Below are positions 55,401 to 64,000 of a DNA stretch of 64,000 nucleotides, piece after piece. Position 1 is the first letter of the stretch. The number at the start of each line of letters is the position of its first letter. Location of the stretch: assembly GCF_964340395.1 (NCBI RefSeq), contig NC_135557.1, positions 13,710,161-13,774,160 of the forward strand, written 5' to 3'. The DNA comes from Glandiceps talaboti (taxonomy: Eukaryota > Hemichordata > Enteropneusta > Spengelidae). Under the pieces are notes generated by a model that was not told the origin of the DNA, searched no databases, and saw only the letters and a list, made by a program, of their open reading frames with translations. The position numbers and the translations under genes were made by a program.

Positions 55401-58400
55401 AAAAACTGTTGTGTTATATATTAAAAACATCGTGCCACCTAATTGAAACTTTGCAGTGTTTTTTGTTTGGTAGTAGGAAATTATATTTATTTATTTATTT
55501 ATTTATTTTTTACAGGGCTTGAATGGGATAATCCAGATATACTAGAAAATTATGTAAGTATAGATTTATGTATATGAATGTCAGGAATATTTGCTGACTT
55601 CAAAAAGTGAAGGGGCACATACTGAGTTTATACATCTTAGGGAAAATATTTTACTGTAGATTTTATACCTGTTTGTCTTTTACGACGCTAGTTCCTATAC
55701 AGTATCGTTACCATTTACACCTCCACTCACTAGTCTAGTTCCTATACAGTATCATTACCATTTACACCTCCACTCACAGTCTAGTTCCTATACAGTATCG
55801 TTACCATTTACACCTCCACTCACAGTCTAGTTCCTATACAGTATCGTTACCATTTACACCTCCACTCACAGTCTAGTTCCTATACAGTATCGTTACCATT
55901 TACACCTCCACTCACAGTCTAGTTCCTATACAGTATCATTACCATTTACACCTCCACTCACAGTCTAGTTCCTATACAGTATCATTACCATTTACACCTC
56001 CACTCACAGTCTAGTTCCTGTACAGTATCGTCACAATTTACACCTCCACTCACAGTCTAGTTCCTATAGGGTATCGTTACCATTTACACCTCCACTGACA
56101 GTCTAGTTCCTATACAGTATCGTTACCATTTACACCTCCACTGACAGTCTAGTTCCTATACACTATCGTTACCATTTACACCTCCACTGACAGTCTAGTT
56201 CCTATACAGTATCGTTACCATTTACACCTCCACTGACAGTCTAGTTCCTATACAGTATCGTTACCATTTACACCTCCACTCACAGTCTAGTTCCTATACA
56301 GTATCGTTACCATTTACACCTCCACTCACAGTCTAGTTCCTATACAGTATCATTACCATTTACACCTCCACTCACAGTCTAGTTCCTATACAGTATCGTT
56401 ACCATTTACACCTCCACTCACAGTCTAGTTCCTATACAGTATCGTTACCATTTACACCTCCACTGACAGTCTAGTTCCTATACAGTATTGTTACCATTTC
56501 CACCTCCACTGACAGTCTAGTTCCTATACAGTATCGTTACCATTTACACCTCCACTCACATAGTCTAGTTCCTATACAGTATCGTTACCATTTACACCTC
56601 CACTCACATAGTCTAGTTCTTATACAGTATCGTTACCATTTACACCTCCACTGACAGTCTAGTTCCTATACAGTATCGTTACCATTTACACCTCCACTCA
56701 CATAGTCTAGTTCCTATACAGTATCGTTACCATTTACACCTCCACTGACAGTCTAGTTCCTATACAGTATCATTACCATTTACACCTCCACTCACAGTCT
56801 AGTTCCTGTACAGTATCGTCACCATTTACACCTCCACTCACAGTCTAGTTCCTATACAGTATCGTTACCATTTACACCTCCACTGACAGTCTAGTTCCTA
56901 TACAGTATCGTTACCATTTACACCTCCACTGACAGTCTAGTTCCTATACAGTATCGTTACCATTTACACCTCCACTCACAGTCTAGTTCCTATACAGTAT
57001 CGTTACCATTTACACCTCCACTCACAGTCTAGTTCCTATACAGTATCGTTACCATTTACACCTCCACTCACAGTCTAGTTCCTATACAGTATCGTTACCA
57101 TTTACACCTCCACTCACATAGTCTAGTTCCTATACAGTATCGTTACCATTTACACCTCCACTCACAGTCTAGTTCCTATACAGTATCGTTACCATTTACA
57201 CCTCCACTCACAGTCTAGTTCCTATACAGTATCGTTACCATTTACACCTCCACTCACATAGTCTAGTTCCTATACAGTATCATTACCATTTACACCTCCA
57301 CTCACAGTCTAGTTCCTATACAGTATCGTTACCATTTACACCTCCACTCACATAGTCTAGTTCCTATACAGTATCGTTACCATTTACACCTCCACTCACA
57401 GTCTAGTTCCTATACAGTATCGTTACCATTTACACCTCCACTCACAGTCTAGTTCCTCTGACCAGAGTCATTAAAGGCATGCATGAATATTAACAAATTT
57501 TAGTTTGATAATGGTAAATTTGTGAAAATTTTTTTTATTCAATTGAAAACATTTTCCTTTTAATGCAAAACTAGAAATTCCTATTACACTACTACAATAG
57601 TCTTATATACGTTTATTTTAACACAACATAAGTAATAGAAATGAACAGAATACATAGTTAGTTAGTTACATGTATTTTATTCATAGTACTCATTAAATAT
57701 AGATACACAAAACAAAAGGCAATGGTACCACTGACATAAGTTTGACACATTAAAATAAAAGTTAATAAGTAGAGAGGAGGCACCAAAGGCTGATGGCACA
57801 TTATAAGATTAACAGTTCAGAACCTTCGTCAGAAACACTGAAAAGTTAAACACTTCAGATTTATGACAAGATACGTGTATATGGATATTTTCATATATGG
57901 ATGGTGGACTTTATTTTTCACAGAGCAAAGAAGGAAGTTGGGATTTGAATTCAAATGATGCTGATCCGATGCCTAAAGTGGATGCCAAAGGTCAAAATCA
58001 TCATGGTACACGGTGTGCTGGTGAAATAGCTGCCGTAAGGAATAGTGTATGTGGTGTTGGTGTCGCATTCAACGCTGAAATCTCAGGTACGGTCATTTTG
58101 TGCAGTGGGTCCAGGGCTCAAAATTAACAGTACATGTAGTTCCATGTCCACAGATTACAAATGTCATGGGGGCTACCATAAATTTACAGCAGGTAGCCCA
58201 CTCTGGCTACAATGTACCATTTATTATATAATGATTTTAAAGGATGGAAGATTTACGGACATGAAAGTATTTTAATAAACATATTTCCGATACCGGAACT
58301 CAGTTTTCAGTTCAGGAATATGGGACTATTGGTCACCATCCTTGGACTACCAAAATTGGTAGCCTGCTAGGACTACCAAAGAAAACAGTTAATTTTGAAC

Positions 58401-59240
58401 CCTGGGGTCCATCTAATGGCAAGTGCTGTGTCATGATATACATTGTACATACACAATGCTGAAATTGAAGTAAGAATCAAATGTATTTGTTCTTCTACAG
58501 AAATAACTACACCGACTAGGTCTTAAAATAGTTTTTTCTAACTTAAGAATTTTGAGAAGGGGATGTTTCACAGAATGTTTGTAAACTCTGCGAAACAGAT
58601 ATTTTATGTTTCTTGCATGTCAATGGCATAGTTTTTTTTTTTTTACAGAATTCTTGATCTTTATAGTTACTTATACGTTGGTTGCAATTAATATGATCTA
58701 TTATGACAGCACCCCATGCGGCATGAGTGCAAGTGTGGCGTACATGTACTTGAGGTTATTTGTTTGAGTGCTTGCAGCAGTCTGTGCATGGTTATATTTT
58801 CATAAGCATAGCGAAAACACTGCAAGCATGTGTGCAAATACACGAGTACCAGTGTGCCCTGTAATGATAGACAAATTTTGTTATTGCGAGCCAAAATGAT
58901 AAAATCTGGCATTTCTTTTTAGTCACCACATAGTAAGAGTTAGGGGAATAGCAAATTTTGATGTGTCACTAGAAATTGTGTGTGTCAGTGGTGGCGTGCA
59001 TCAAATTGGCTTAGAGGGCGCACTGTTGAGTACCCACACTCGAACTGCCATGAGGTTCTGTTACTATTCTATATGTTTATCTGAAACTGTAAATTTCTGT
59101 AAAAATGATACCATGCGATCAAATGATTTTGTGTGCAAGGAACGATCATGGCAACATTGCACGCCATTCACATGCAGGTTCACAACAATGTCAGTGTTGC
59201 GCTCTGTGTAAATACAGTATGCACACACATACACACACAC

Positions 59241-59301
<61 letters not shown>

Positions 59302-62300
59302 AGTGCAAGTAATCACTGGTCATACATGTGCATGTATGTAATGAAATGTAATATATTTATTTGTATTATGACCAAAAGTCTCCCTATCTTTATGAGAATT
59401 CCTGCCCCAGGTGCAACTAAACATGCCAAAATACATTCTTAGTGAAGACTCCCTATCCTTACAGGTATTCGTGCTTTAGATGGCCCAATGACTGACAGTC
59501 TGGAAGCCACAGCATTCAACAAATTTATGCAAATTAATGACATCTATAGCTGTAGGTAAGTAGGTGTATTATGTATATTAAATCTAAAATTTGCATAAAT
59601 TATGAGGTGAGTTTGAAGCTGTGTTTTGAAGCTCTAGTCTGTTCTCCATTTTGCATATGGTACTTTGATAACAACGAGCAAATGTAAAAGTGACATAAGT
59701 TGAGTTTATACACTTTTAATGCAAGAAAAAATATTTATAGAAAATTATGACACCTTGATATGTCAATGCATGCCTTCTAAGCACCTACTAAGTCCATTCT
59801 CCATGACTTGGAAAAAATGTGCTGCATGAGTTCCAATGTGGAAATCTATGCATTATGTTTCCCCAAGGGTGGTAAGCAGAGAAAATCTATCGGTGTTCCC
59901 CAGTAATTTTACCAGGATTCACAAACAAATTATGGTAGATTGTATGGGAAACTATGCAACTTTTAACCCTTTCTGTTACCGACATTCTCCAAATTTACCA
60001 AAAATACTGTCTTGTCTTGGGTCTCATAATAGAGGCCCTCTAGTGGTGAGATTCTGGGTAACCGAGACTAACTGTTAAGAAGTTTGTATACAGTGTGTGT
60101 ATACATATTATATATCTGAATACTTATATACATTATATGTTCATTTATCAAAACAGTTGGGGTCCGGATGATGATGGGGAGACAGTTGATGGACCACATC
60201 CACTTGCTAAGGTAGGTTATCCAGTCACAAGAGCCTCACAGTTTTCAAAGCTCACAAATAGTTTGACCTAAAGCCAACCCAGGTGAAACATTTTGGTGCC
60301 TTGTTCTGTCAAGTCGTACTTTTATAAGTGTAGTGAATACTCCAGGGTGTTACACTGTGACTCTGGGCTGGCTCTCCAGTAGCTCCATGCAGCAAGTTGA
60401 TTGTATACTTTTTATCAATTGTGAACCTTTTATATTTCATTTCAGCTTTTTCAAAATCTGTACCATTCCACACTCTCTTGTGGTATTGTAGTTGTGTAGC
60501 GTAATAAAGATTGATTTAGTCTTACTTGTAGTGTTTTCGAACACCGAATTCGAATTTCGAGCACATTAGTGCCAATACAAATGTACCCCTAAGTACCCAC
60601 ACTGGCACTTACATGGCAAAACGGTTCTATTTTTAGTGCATATATCTATTGGCAACAGCAAATTTCTGTAAAATTCCTACCATGCGAAACACAGTTTTGT
60701 GTACAAAAAAACAATGCACACTCATTTGCATATGCAAGAATGGTTTTGATATTGCACTGTAGTGAAAAATACAAATAGTGACTGTGTACATGCACACTGT
60801 TGCAATTAACTATTGGTACTAAACTACCGAGGTAGTACATGTATTATTGTCTGTGAGTACAATGTGTTCTTTGTGAATTTATATATTTATGTTTATACAT
60901 AAATTTCCAAACTACTGCACGTCACTCTTTTGAAACAGTTACTACAGTAATGCGAGTACAAATGCTATACACGTTGCCTAGGTAACCAAGGCAATTCATT
61001 TCATCAAGCTTTATCGCAATTTACATATTTTGTTGTGATTACCATTGTAGGCAGCCTTACAACATGGTGTGGCTGCAGGCAGGAAGGGCTATGGTAACCT
61101 CTTTGTTGTTGCCAGTGGTAACGGTGGTCGCTATGGAGATGACTGCAACTTTGATGGATATGCTAATTCTATTTACACTATAACCATAGGTGAGTGGTCG
61201 AAAAAAATGTAGACCAAAAACACAATCATTTAAAATATATCCGGAATATTTTGTTAGTATAGTGACTAATTTGTGTGTTTATATATTGCCCTTTGTTATT
61301 ACATTTTACCCCTTTTTAAAGTGCACTGGTCTGACATGCAGTCTGTCAGACCCCCTACCCCTGCCATGTCCCCCCACTCCCATGTCCTTTCCTGTTAAGT
61401 AAAGCCATGGTATTATGCAGTGGCAGTTAATTCACTTGTACACATCAGCCACCTTCCCCCACGATGGAACATTTACTGCAACAAGGGATGAAAGGGAAGC
61501 AAGCTGGTACAAGAGAACAAACCAAACAAAGATATACCTTGGGATTAACACATGATACATTGTCCTTAGAAAACCTCAAAACTTTTAAGTTTTAGTGTCA
61601 AATTTGTTTGTCAGTACCAGAAAATAGATGTGCTACAGAAGAGAAGATGTACAGCACATGACCACTACACTTTACGATATGAAATCCTGTGCAAAGTAAC
61701 ATGGACAATGTACTGTTGCTTTGTAACTGATAACAATTGATAGCACTGTCTGAGAAAACAGTACAGAATTTTTTCAACAAGTTATGTTTGTCATCTATTT
61801 CAGGTGCTGTCGATGAAACTGGACATATGCCATTTTACGCAGAAGAATGTGCATCTATGTTAGCAGTAACATTTAGTAGTGGACAGAGCTCTCAACGTAG
61901 CATTGTAAGTAATGCGAATAGCGCCCTCAACTTAGCTTTGTAAATATGCAAATAGCACCTTCAACGTAGCTTTGTAACTATGCACATCTATCTATCTATC
62001 TAATAAATTTATATAGTGCCAAATATCCAAAGAAAACAATGTTCAGTGGCGCTTAGAGTTAGAAAGGAGATGAAAAAGCTCTCTGAAATATGTGGGTTTT
62101 CAAGCGTCTTTTGAAAATGTTAACATTGGGAGACGTTTTAATGTCCAGGGGTAGAGAGTTCCAAAGTTCAGGAGCTGCTGAAGAGAAGGAGCGGCGACCA
62201 TAGGAAACCAGATTCCATTTGAGTGTATGCAGAAGGCATTTATCCGATGAACGAAGAGTGCGTAATGAAGAACAAGGTGTAATTAAGTTCTTGAGATATC

Positions 62301-63102
62301 GTGGAAAGATTCCATTTAGGGCTTTGTAAGTGATGAGCAGAAGTTTGAAAACAATACGATGAGATACTGGAAGCCAATGAAGCACCTGCAACATAGCTTT
62401 GTAAATATGCAAATAGCACCTGCAACATAGCTTTGTAAATATGCAAGTAGCGCCCTCAACTTACCTTTGTAAATATGCAAATAGCACCTGCAACATAGCT
62501 TTGTAAATATGCAAATAGCGCCCTCAACTTACCTTTATAAATATGCAAATAGCACCTGCAACTTACCTTTGTAAATATGCAAATAGCACCTGCAACATAG
62601 CTTTGTAAATATGCAAATAGCACCTGCAACATAGCTTTGTAAATATGCAAATAGCGCCCTCAACTTACCTTTATAAATATGCAAATAGCACCTGCAACTT
62701 ACCTTTGTAAATATGCAAATAGCGCCCTCAACTTACCTTTGTAAATATGCAAATAGCGCCCTCAACTTACCTTTGTAAATATGCAAATAGCACCTGCAAC
62801 ATAGCCTTGTAAGTATACTGATAACACCCTTATTCATTTTGGTTTATTTGAAAAGTAGATAAATCAACTACATTATTTCATGTTTTACCCATATTACAAG
62901 ACAATGATCTATTTGCACTGTGTTTGCACTTCAGGTGACAACTGATTGGTTGTTGGGACAAGGGTTAGGATGTACCACTAAACACTCAGGGACGTCAGCT
63001 GCTGCCCCTCTGGCTGCTGGTATGATTGCATTGATGTTAGAAGCTAGACCCTGCCTGACATGGAGAGATGTACAACACATCATTGTAATGACATCAACAT
63101 TG
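50321..63102 (+). CDS. PCSK7-like: Proprotein convertase, PCSK7 type (3' partial)
   Basis: Secretory-pathway subtilisin-like endoprotease that cuts precursors after basic motifs. Nine exons in frame give 450 codons: 50321-50818, 52121-52217, 55516-55553, 57924-58086, 59465-59555, 60157-60211, 61051-61189, 61804-61904 and 62935-63102. Signal peptide about residues 10-30, then the prodomain with [12 protein letters not shown], then autocleavage site RQRVKR/S (146-151). The catalytic set is complete: Asp197 (VIDDG), His238 (NHHGTRCAG), oxyanion Asn338 (VASGNGG) and Ser415 (HSGTSAAAP). The blocks [34 protein letters not shown] and [17 protein letters not shown] are characteristic of PC7 rather than furin or PC1/2. 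The P domain, transmembrane segment and tail lie beyond the window. Two of its splice donors lie in tandem repeats (see findings). Confidence 0.96.
50813..50982 (+). repeat. Triplicated exon 1 splice donor
   Basis: CACCTGGTAAGTTAATATGC is present at 50813, 50882 and 50943. The first is the real exon/intron junction; the other two are copies inside the intron (spacing 69 and 61 bp). Confidence 0.92.
51225..51440. repeat. Degenerate tandem repeat, about 60-75-bp unit, 4 copies
   Basis: Unit core CACTATTCTGCTATCCTAAC, then TATAGCCTAGATGTAGACTT and GAACCACTATCACTAC. Intron 1 of the PCSK7-type gene. Confidence 0.85.
52121..52217 (+). CDS. PCSK7-like: PCSK7-type exon 2: start of catalytic domain, active-site Asp
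   Basis: Residues 167-198 plus one base. DINVTGIW and VTVSVIDDG, whose first Asp of the pair (Asp197) is the catalytic one. Confidence 0.95.
52322..52542. repeat. (CATA)n with (CA)n
   Basis: Impure CATA array in intron 2, with CATG and CACA variants. Confidence 0.95.
52605..52930 (+). pseudogene. 5'-truncated LINE 3' end
   Basis: Reads the C-terminus of a LINE ORF2: a C..C pair, then [20 protein letters not shown] and an AT-rich coding end. It is followed by TTTGGGCCTGTGGCCTTATT, AATAAA and a (TGAT)n tail at about 52915-52930. The rest of the element is absent, as with normal 5' truncation on insertion. Confidence 0.82.
52979..53152 (+). mobile_element. MITE family C
   Basis: From GTGTTTCCCTCTAATGATAG to CTTAGAGGGCAC, with short inverted ends. 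It shares GAGTCAAAATGATAAAAA, AGAGATAGGGGAACACC and GTGCGTCACTAGAAAT with the copy at 58852. Confidence 0.78.
53545..53620 (+). mobile_element. Family A MITE, right-end fragment
   Basis: TTAAGGTCGGCAGTAAAAAA and AAAACCGGAACCAAACA match the last 75 bp of the family. Confidence 0.75.
54203..54548 (+). mobile_element. Family A MITE
   Basis: TTGTGTGGTTTCGATTACAT to AAAGGAACCAAACAACT, with the standard interior (AGTGTCTAGTTCAGGTTTTC; GTTGATGTCAGTTTCCGCA). Confidence 0.86.
54831..55186. mobile_element. 356-bp hairpin MITE with arms of about 165 bp
   Basis: TTTAAAGGGGCCATATGGAT at the left pairs with ATCCATATGGCCACTTTAAA at the right. Pairing continues inward through TTGTTTGTAACTCAATA to the centre TTATTGTACGTACAATAA. 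Intron 2 of the PCSK7-type gene. Confidence 0.85.
55516..55553 (+). CDS. PCSK7-like: PCSK7-type exon 3: 38-base mini-exon
   Basis: [13 protein letters not shown], flanked by tttttacag and gtaagt. Its length and phase restore the frame between exons 2 and 4. The 46-bp minisatellite follows in the next intron. Confidence 0.93.
55690..57458. repeat. 46-bp minisatellite, about 38 copies
   Basis: Unit CAGTCTAGTTCCTATACAGT, then ATCGTTACCATTTACACC and TCCACTCA. Variants: CACTGACAG against CACTCACAG, CATTACC against CGTTACC, and a 48-bp form with CACATAGTC. It starts about 130 bases into intron 3 and covers nearly 1.8 kb with very low divergence. Confidence 0.95.
57460..57923. other. Remainder of intron 3
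   Basis: AT-rich sequence up to the exon 4 acceptor. Nothing recognised. Confidence 0.5.
57924..58086 (+). CDS. PCSK7-like: PCSK7-type exon 4: active-site His
   Basis: Contains [13 protein letters not shown] with catalytic His238. The donor gtacgg is weaker than the others, and an hAT-like MITE begins 25 bases downstream. Confidence 0.95.
58112..58404 (+). mobile_element. hAT-like MITE, family B
   Basis: CAGGGCTCAAAATTAACAGT to GTTAATTTTGAACCCTG. The flanks GTGGGTC and GGGTCCA form an imperfect duplication. Lies in intron 4 close to the exon 4 donor. Confidence 0.84.
58852..59022 (+). mobile_element. MITE family C
   Basis: GTGTGCCCTGTAATGATAGA to GGCTTAGAGGGCGCAC. Same internal order as the copy at 52979. 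Confidence 0.76.
59220..59302. repeat. (CA)n microsatellite
   Basis: CA dinucleotide run with a few CATA/CGCA interruptions in intron 4. Confidence 0.95.
59465..59555 (+). CDS. PCSK7-like: PCSK7-type exon 5
   Basis: [19 protein letters not shown] and INDIYSCS, part of the substrate-binding cleft. Confidence 0.95.
60020..60073 (+). mobile_element. GTCTCGG-family fragment
   Basis: CCCTCTAGTGGTGAGATTCT then GGGTAACCGAGACTA, a right arm only, in intron 5. Confidence 0.55.
60157..60211 (+). CDS. PCSK7-like: PCSK7-type exon 6
   Basis: [18 protein letters not shown]. The acidic run lines the basic-residue pockets in this family. Confidence 0.95.
60212..61050. other. PCSK7-type intron 6
   Basis: No element recognised. 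AT-rich, with a TTTTGGTGCC-type low-complexity stretch. No alternative exon seen. Confidence 0.5.
61051..61189 (+). CDS. PCSK7-like: PCSK7-type exon 7: oxyanion-hole Asn
   Basis: [23 protein letters not shown] (Asn338) and [13 protein letters not shown]. Confidence 0.96.
61804..61904 (+). CDS. PCSK7-like: PCSK7-type exon 8
   Basis: [19 protein letters not shown] to SSQRSI, donor gtaagt. The last 15 exon bases and the donor form the first unit of a 34-bp tandem repeat in the following intron. Confidence 0.95.
61889..62815. repeat. 34-bp minisatellite derived from the exon 8 splice donor
   Basis: The first unit, CTCAACGTAGCATTGTAAGT, contains the end of exon 8 and its donor. Further units, CTCAACTTAGCTTTGTAAAT then ATGCAAATAGCGCC, follow at 34-bp spacing: three before and about thirteen after a LINE insertion at 61984-62385. 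Two versions, ACCTGCAACATAGC and GCCCTCAACTTACC, alternate. Confidence 0.92.
61984..62385 (-). pseudogene. 5'-truncated LINE inserted in the minisatellite
   Basis: The minus strand reads [54 protein letters not shown] and [11 protein letters not shown], the conserved C-terminus of LINE reverse-transcriptase proteins (CR1/L2/Rex-like by eye). On the plus strand its 3' end is marked by (ATCT)n at 61985-62001. The open frame of about 110 codons is largely intact. Confidence 0.85.
62935..63102 (+). CDS. PCSK7-like: PCSK7-type exon 9: active-site Ser
   Basis: [19 protein letters not shown], then [12 protein letters not shown] with Ser415, and [16 protein letters not shown]; donor gtaagc at 63103. 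The last coding exon in the window. Confidence 0.96.
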
Positions 63103-63399
63103 GTAAGCTGACCTACCCATTATGAAATGGTTTCACTCCTTGCAAAAAAGAATCCACACAATTTTAATGACGGAAATACAAAATGTAGTGTTCCTGTAGT
63201 GAACAAGTTAAAGGGCCATGTTTCAGTCCCATGTCATTGCATTAGAATTATCTTATCAGTGGATCCATTACATAGGATTATTCTTTTGTTCTGGACCAAT
63301 TCTTTCTATATCTCTGCTAGACAACTCTTTCGCACCTAAATTTTAATCTTAATTCAAAGTGTCTCTTTAACAAGAACTCTAAGTTCTGCCACAATTTTA

Positions 63400-63478
63400 G
63401 TCTCGGTTACCCAGACTCTCGTCACTGGGGGGGCTCTACCTGCAAGACCTCTCCAAGCGTGAGTCTTGGGAAACGAGA
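63400..63478 (+). mobile_element. GTCTCGG-family MITE, diverged
   Basis: GTCTCGGTTACCCAGACTCT with a right end GAGTCTTGGGAAACGAGA, about 79 bp. Confidence 0.65.
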
Positions 63479-63669
63479 TTGCAACTCGCCCATGCAGGAA
63501 GTAGCTTCTAGAGCAGTGCATGCTAGGGAATATTTCACGTCCAACATTGTAGGCTAAAGGATTTAGGTACTTTCACAGCAATTTATCACTTTTCAAGTGA
63601 GTGATATATCTAAATTACAACAAACCCATTTTTATGACTTGGAATAATATGTGCCTCCTAGGCGGGGTA

Positions 63670-63764
63670 GATGAAATTTGGTGTCCCCAGACTCTTGTCT
63701 GGGTGGTCTCATAGAAGAGCCCCCCCCCCCCCCCAGTGGTGAGAGTTTGAGTAACTGAGACTAT
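63670..63764 (+). mobile_element. GTCTCGG-family MITE, diverged
   Basis: CCCCAGACTCTTGTCTGGG at the left and GGTGAGAGTTTGAGTAACTG then AGACTA at the right, around a poly-C tract. Confidence 0.6.
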
Positions 63765-64000
63765 CGCAATTTCAATCTTGAAAAAAAAAGAGGCAAGCAA
63801 ATATAGACAACACACGAACTTTGGCATAGACAACAAATATACAGTTAGAATAACAAGAACACCAGAGAGACAGATACAGAGTGAATCAGGCATGTACACA
63901 GAGGCGGGTGGGAGGGGAAGAGGAGGCAGAGAGGCAGAGACAATAGGTCAAATATAAGAAATAGAGAGAGTACAAGTGATATAAATTGACCGACCAATTC
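63765..64000. other. Window end, still inside the PCSK7-type gene
   Basis: Purine-rich AGAG/GACA sequence, no exon seen. The remaining exons (P domain, membrane anchor) must lie to the right. Confidence 0.6.

Noticed and set aside
55690-57458. CRISPR-like array (regular repeats)
   Set aside because: Units are contiguous 46-bp tandem copies with no unique spacers, in a eukaryotic intron.

Overview
This window is nuclear DNA of an animal. The genes are split by GT-AG introns and encode secreted animal protein families. The intergenic and intronic DNA is AT-rich and packed with microsatellites, minisatellites, short inverted-repeat transposons, tRNA-derived SINEs and 5'-truncated LINEs. Style and gene content suggest a marine invertebrate, perhaps a deuterostome such as a lancelet or hemichordate. 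I cannot fix the species from sequence alone.

Layout, left to right. (1) 1-3.85 kb, plus strand: exons 2-5 of a secreted, predicted four-helix protein (CYT-A); exon 1 lies off the left edge. (2) 3.85-9.9 kb: intergenic, repeats only. (3) 9.9-15.6 kb, plus: a complete paralogue (CYT-B) with the same five-exon plan and a Lys/Arg-rich tail. It carries an 898-bp fold-back transposon in intron 3 and a pentanucleotide array in intron 4. (4) 18.1-20.2 kb, plus: a single-domain Kunitz inhibitor gene. (5) 25.3-28.4 kb, minus: a second, convergent Kunitz gene with a matching core promoter. (6) 36.0-38.0 kb, plus: a two-exon gene for a secreted protein that resembles a TGF-beta/BMP prodomain but stops before any cystine-knot ligand. 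(7) 40.7-64 kb, plus: a proprotein convertase gene of PCSK7 type. Nine coding exons (450 codons: signal peptide, prodomain, and catalytic domain through the active-site Ser) are in the window, and the gene runs off the right edge. A possible non-coding first exon lies near 40.9 kb.

The most interesting content is the CYT-A/CYT-B pair. The exon plan is: start codon plus one base; signal peptide plus helix A; AB loop; helices B and C; CD loop plus helix D. Intron phases are 1-0-0-0. As I know them, this is the organisation of long-chain class I cytokine genes (IL-6, IL-11, G-CSF). The sequences are otherwise unrecognisable, so these are candidate invertebrate helical cytokines. The second is the prodomain-only TGF-beta-like protein, whose alpha-1-helix-like motif is duplicated.

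Every gene in the window encodes a secreted or secretory-pathway protein: cytokine-like proteins, protease inhibitors, a growth-factor prodomain and a prohormone convertase. No functional link between them is shown by the sequence. Splice sites of two genes have been copied into local tandem repeats, and long perfect or near-perfect hairpins sit in several introns.
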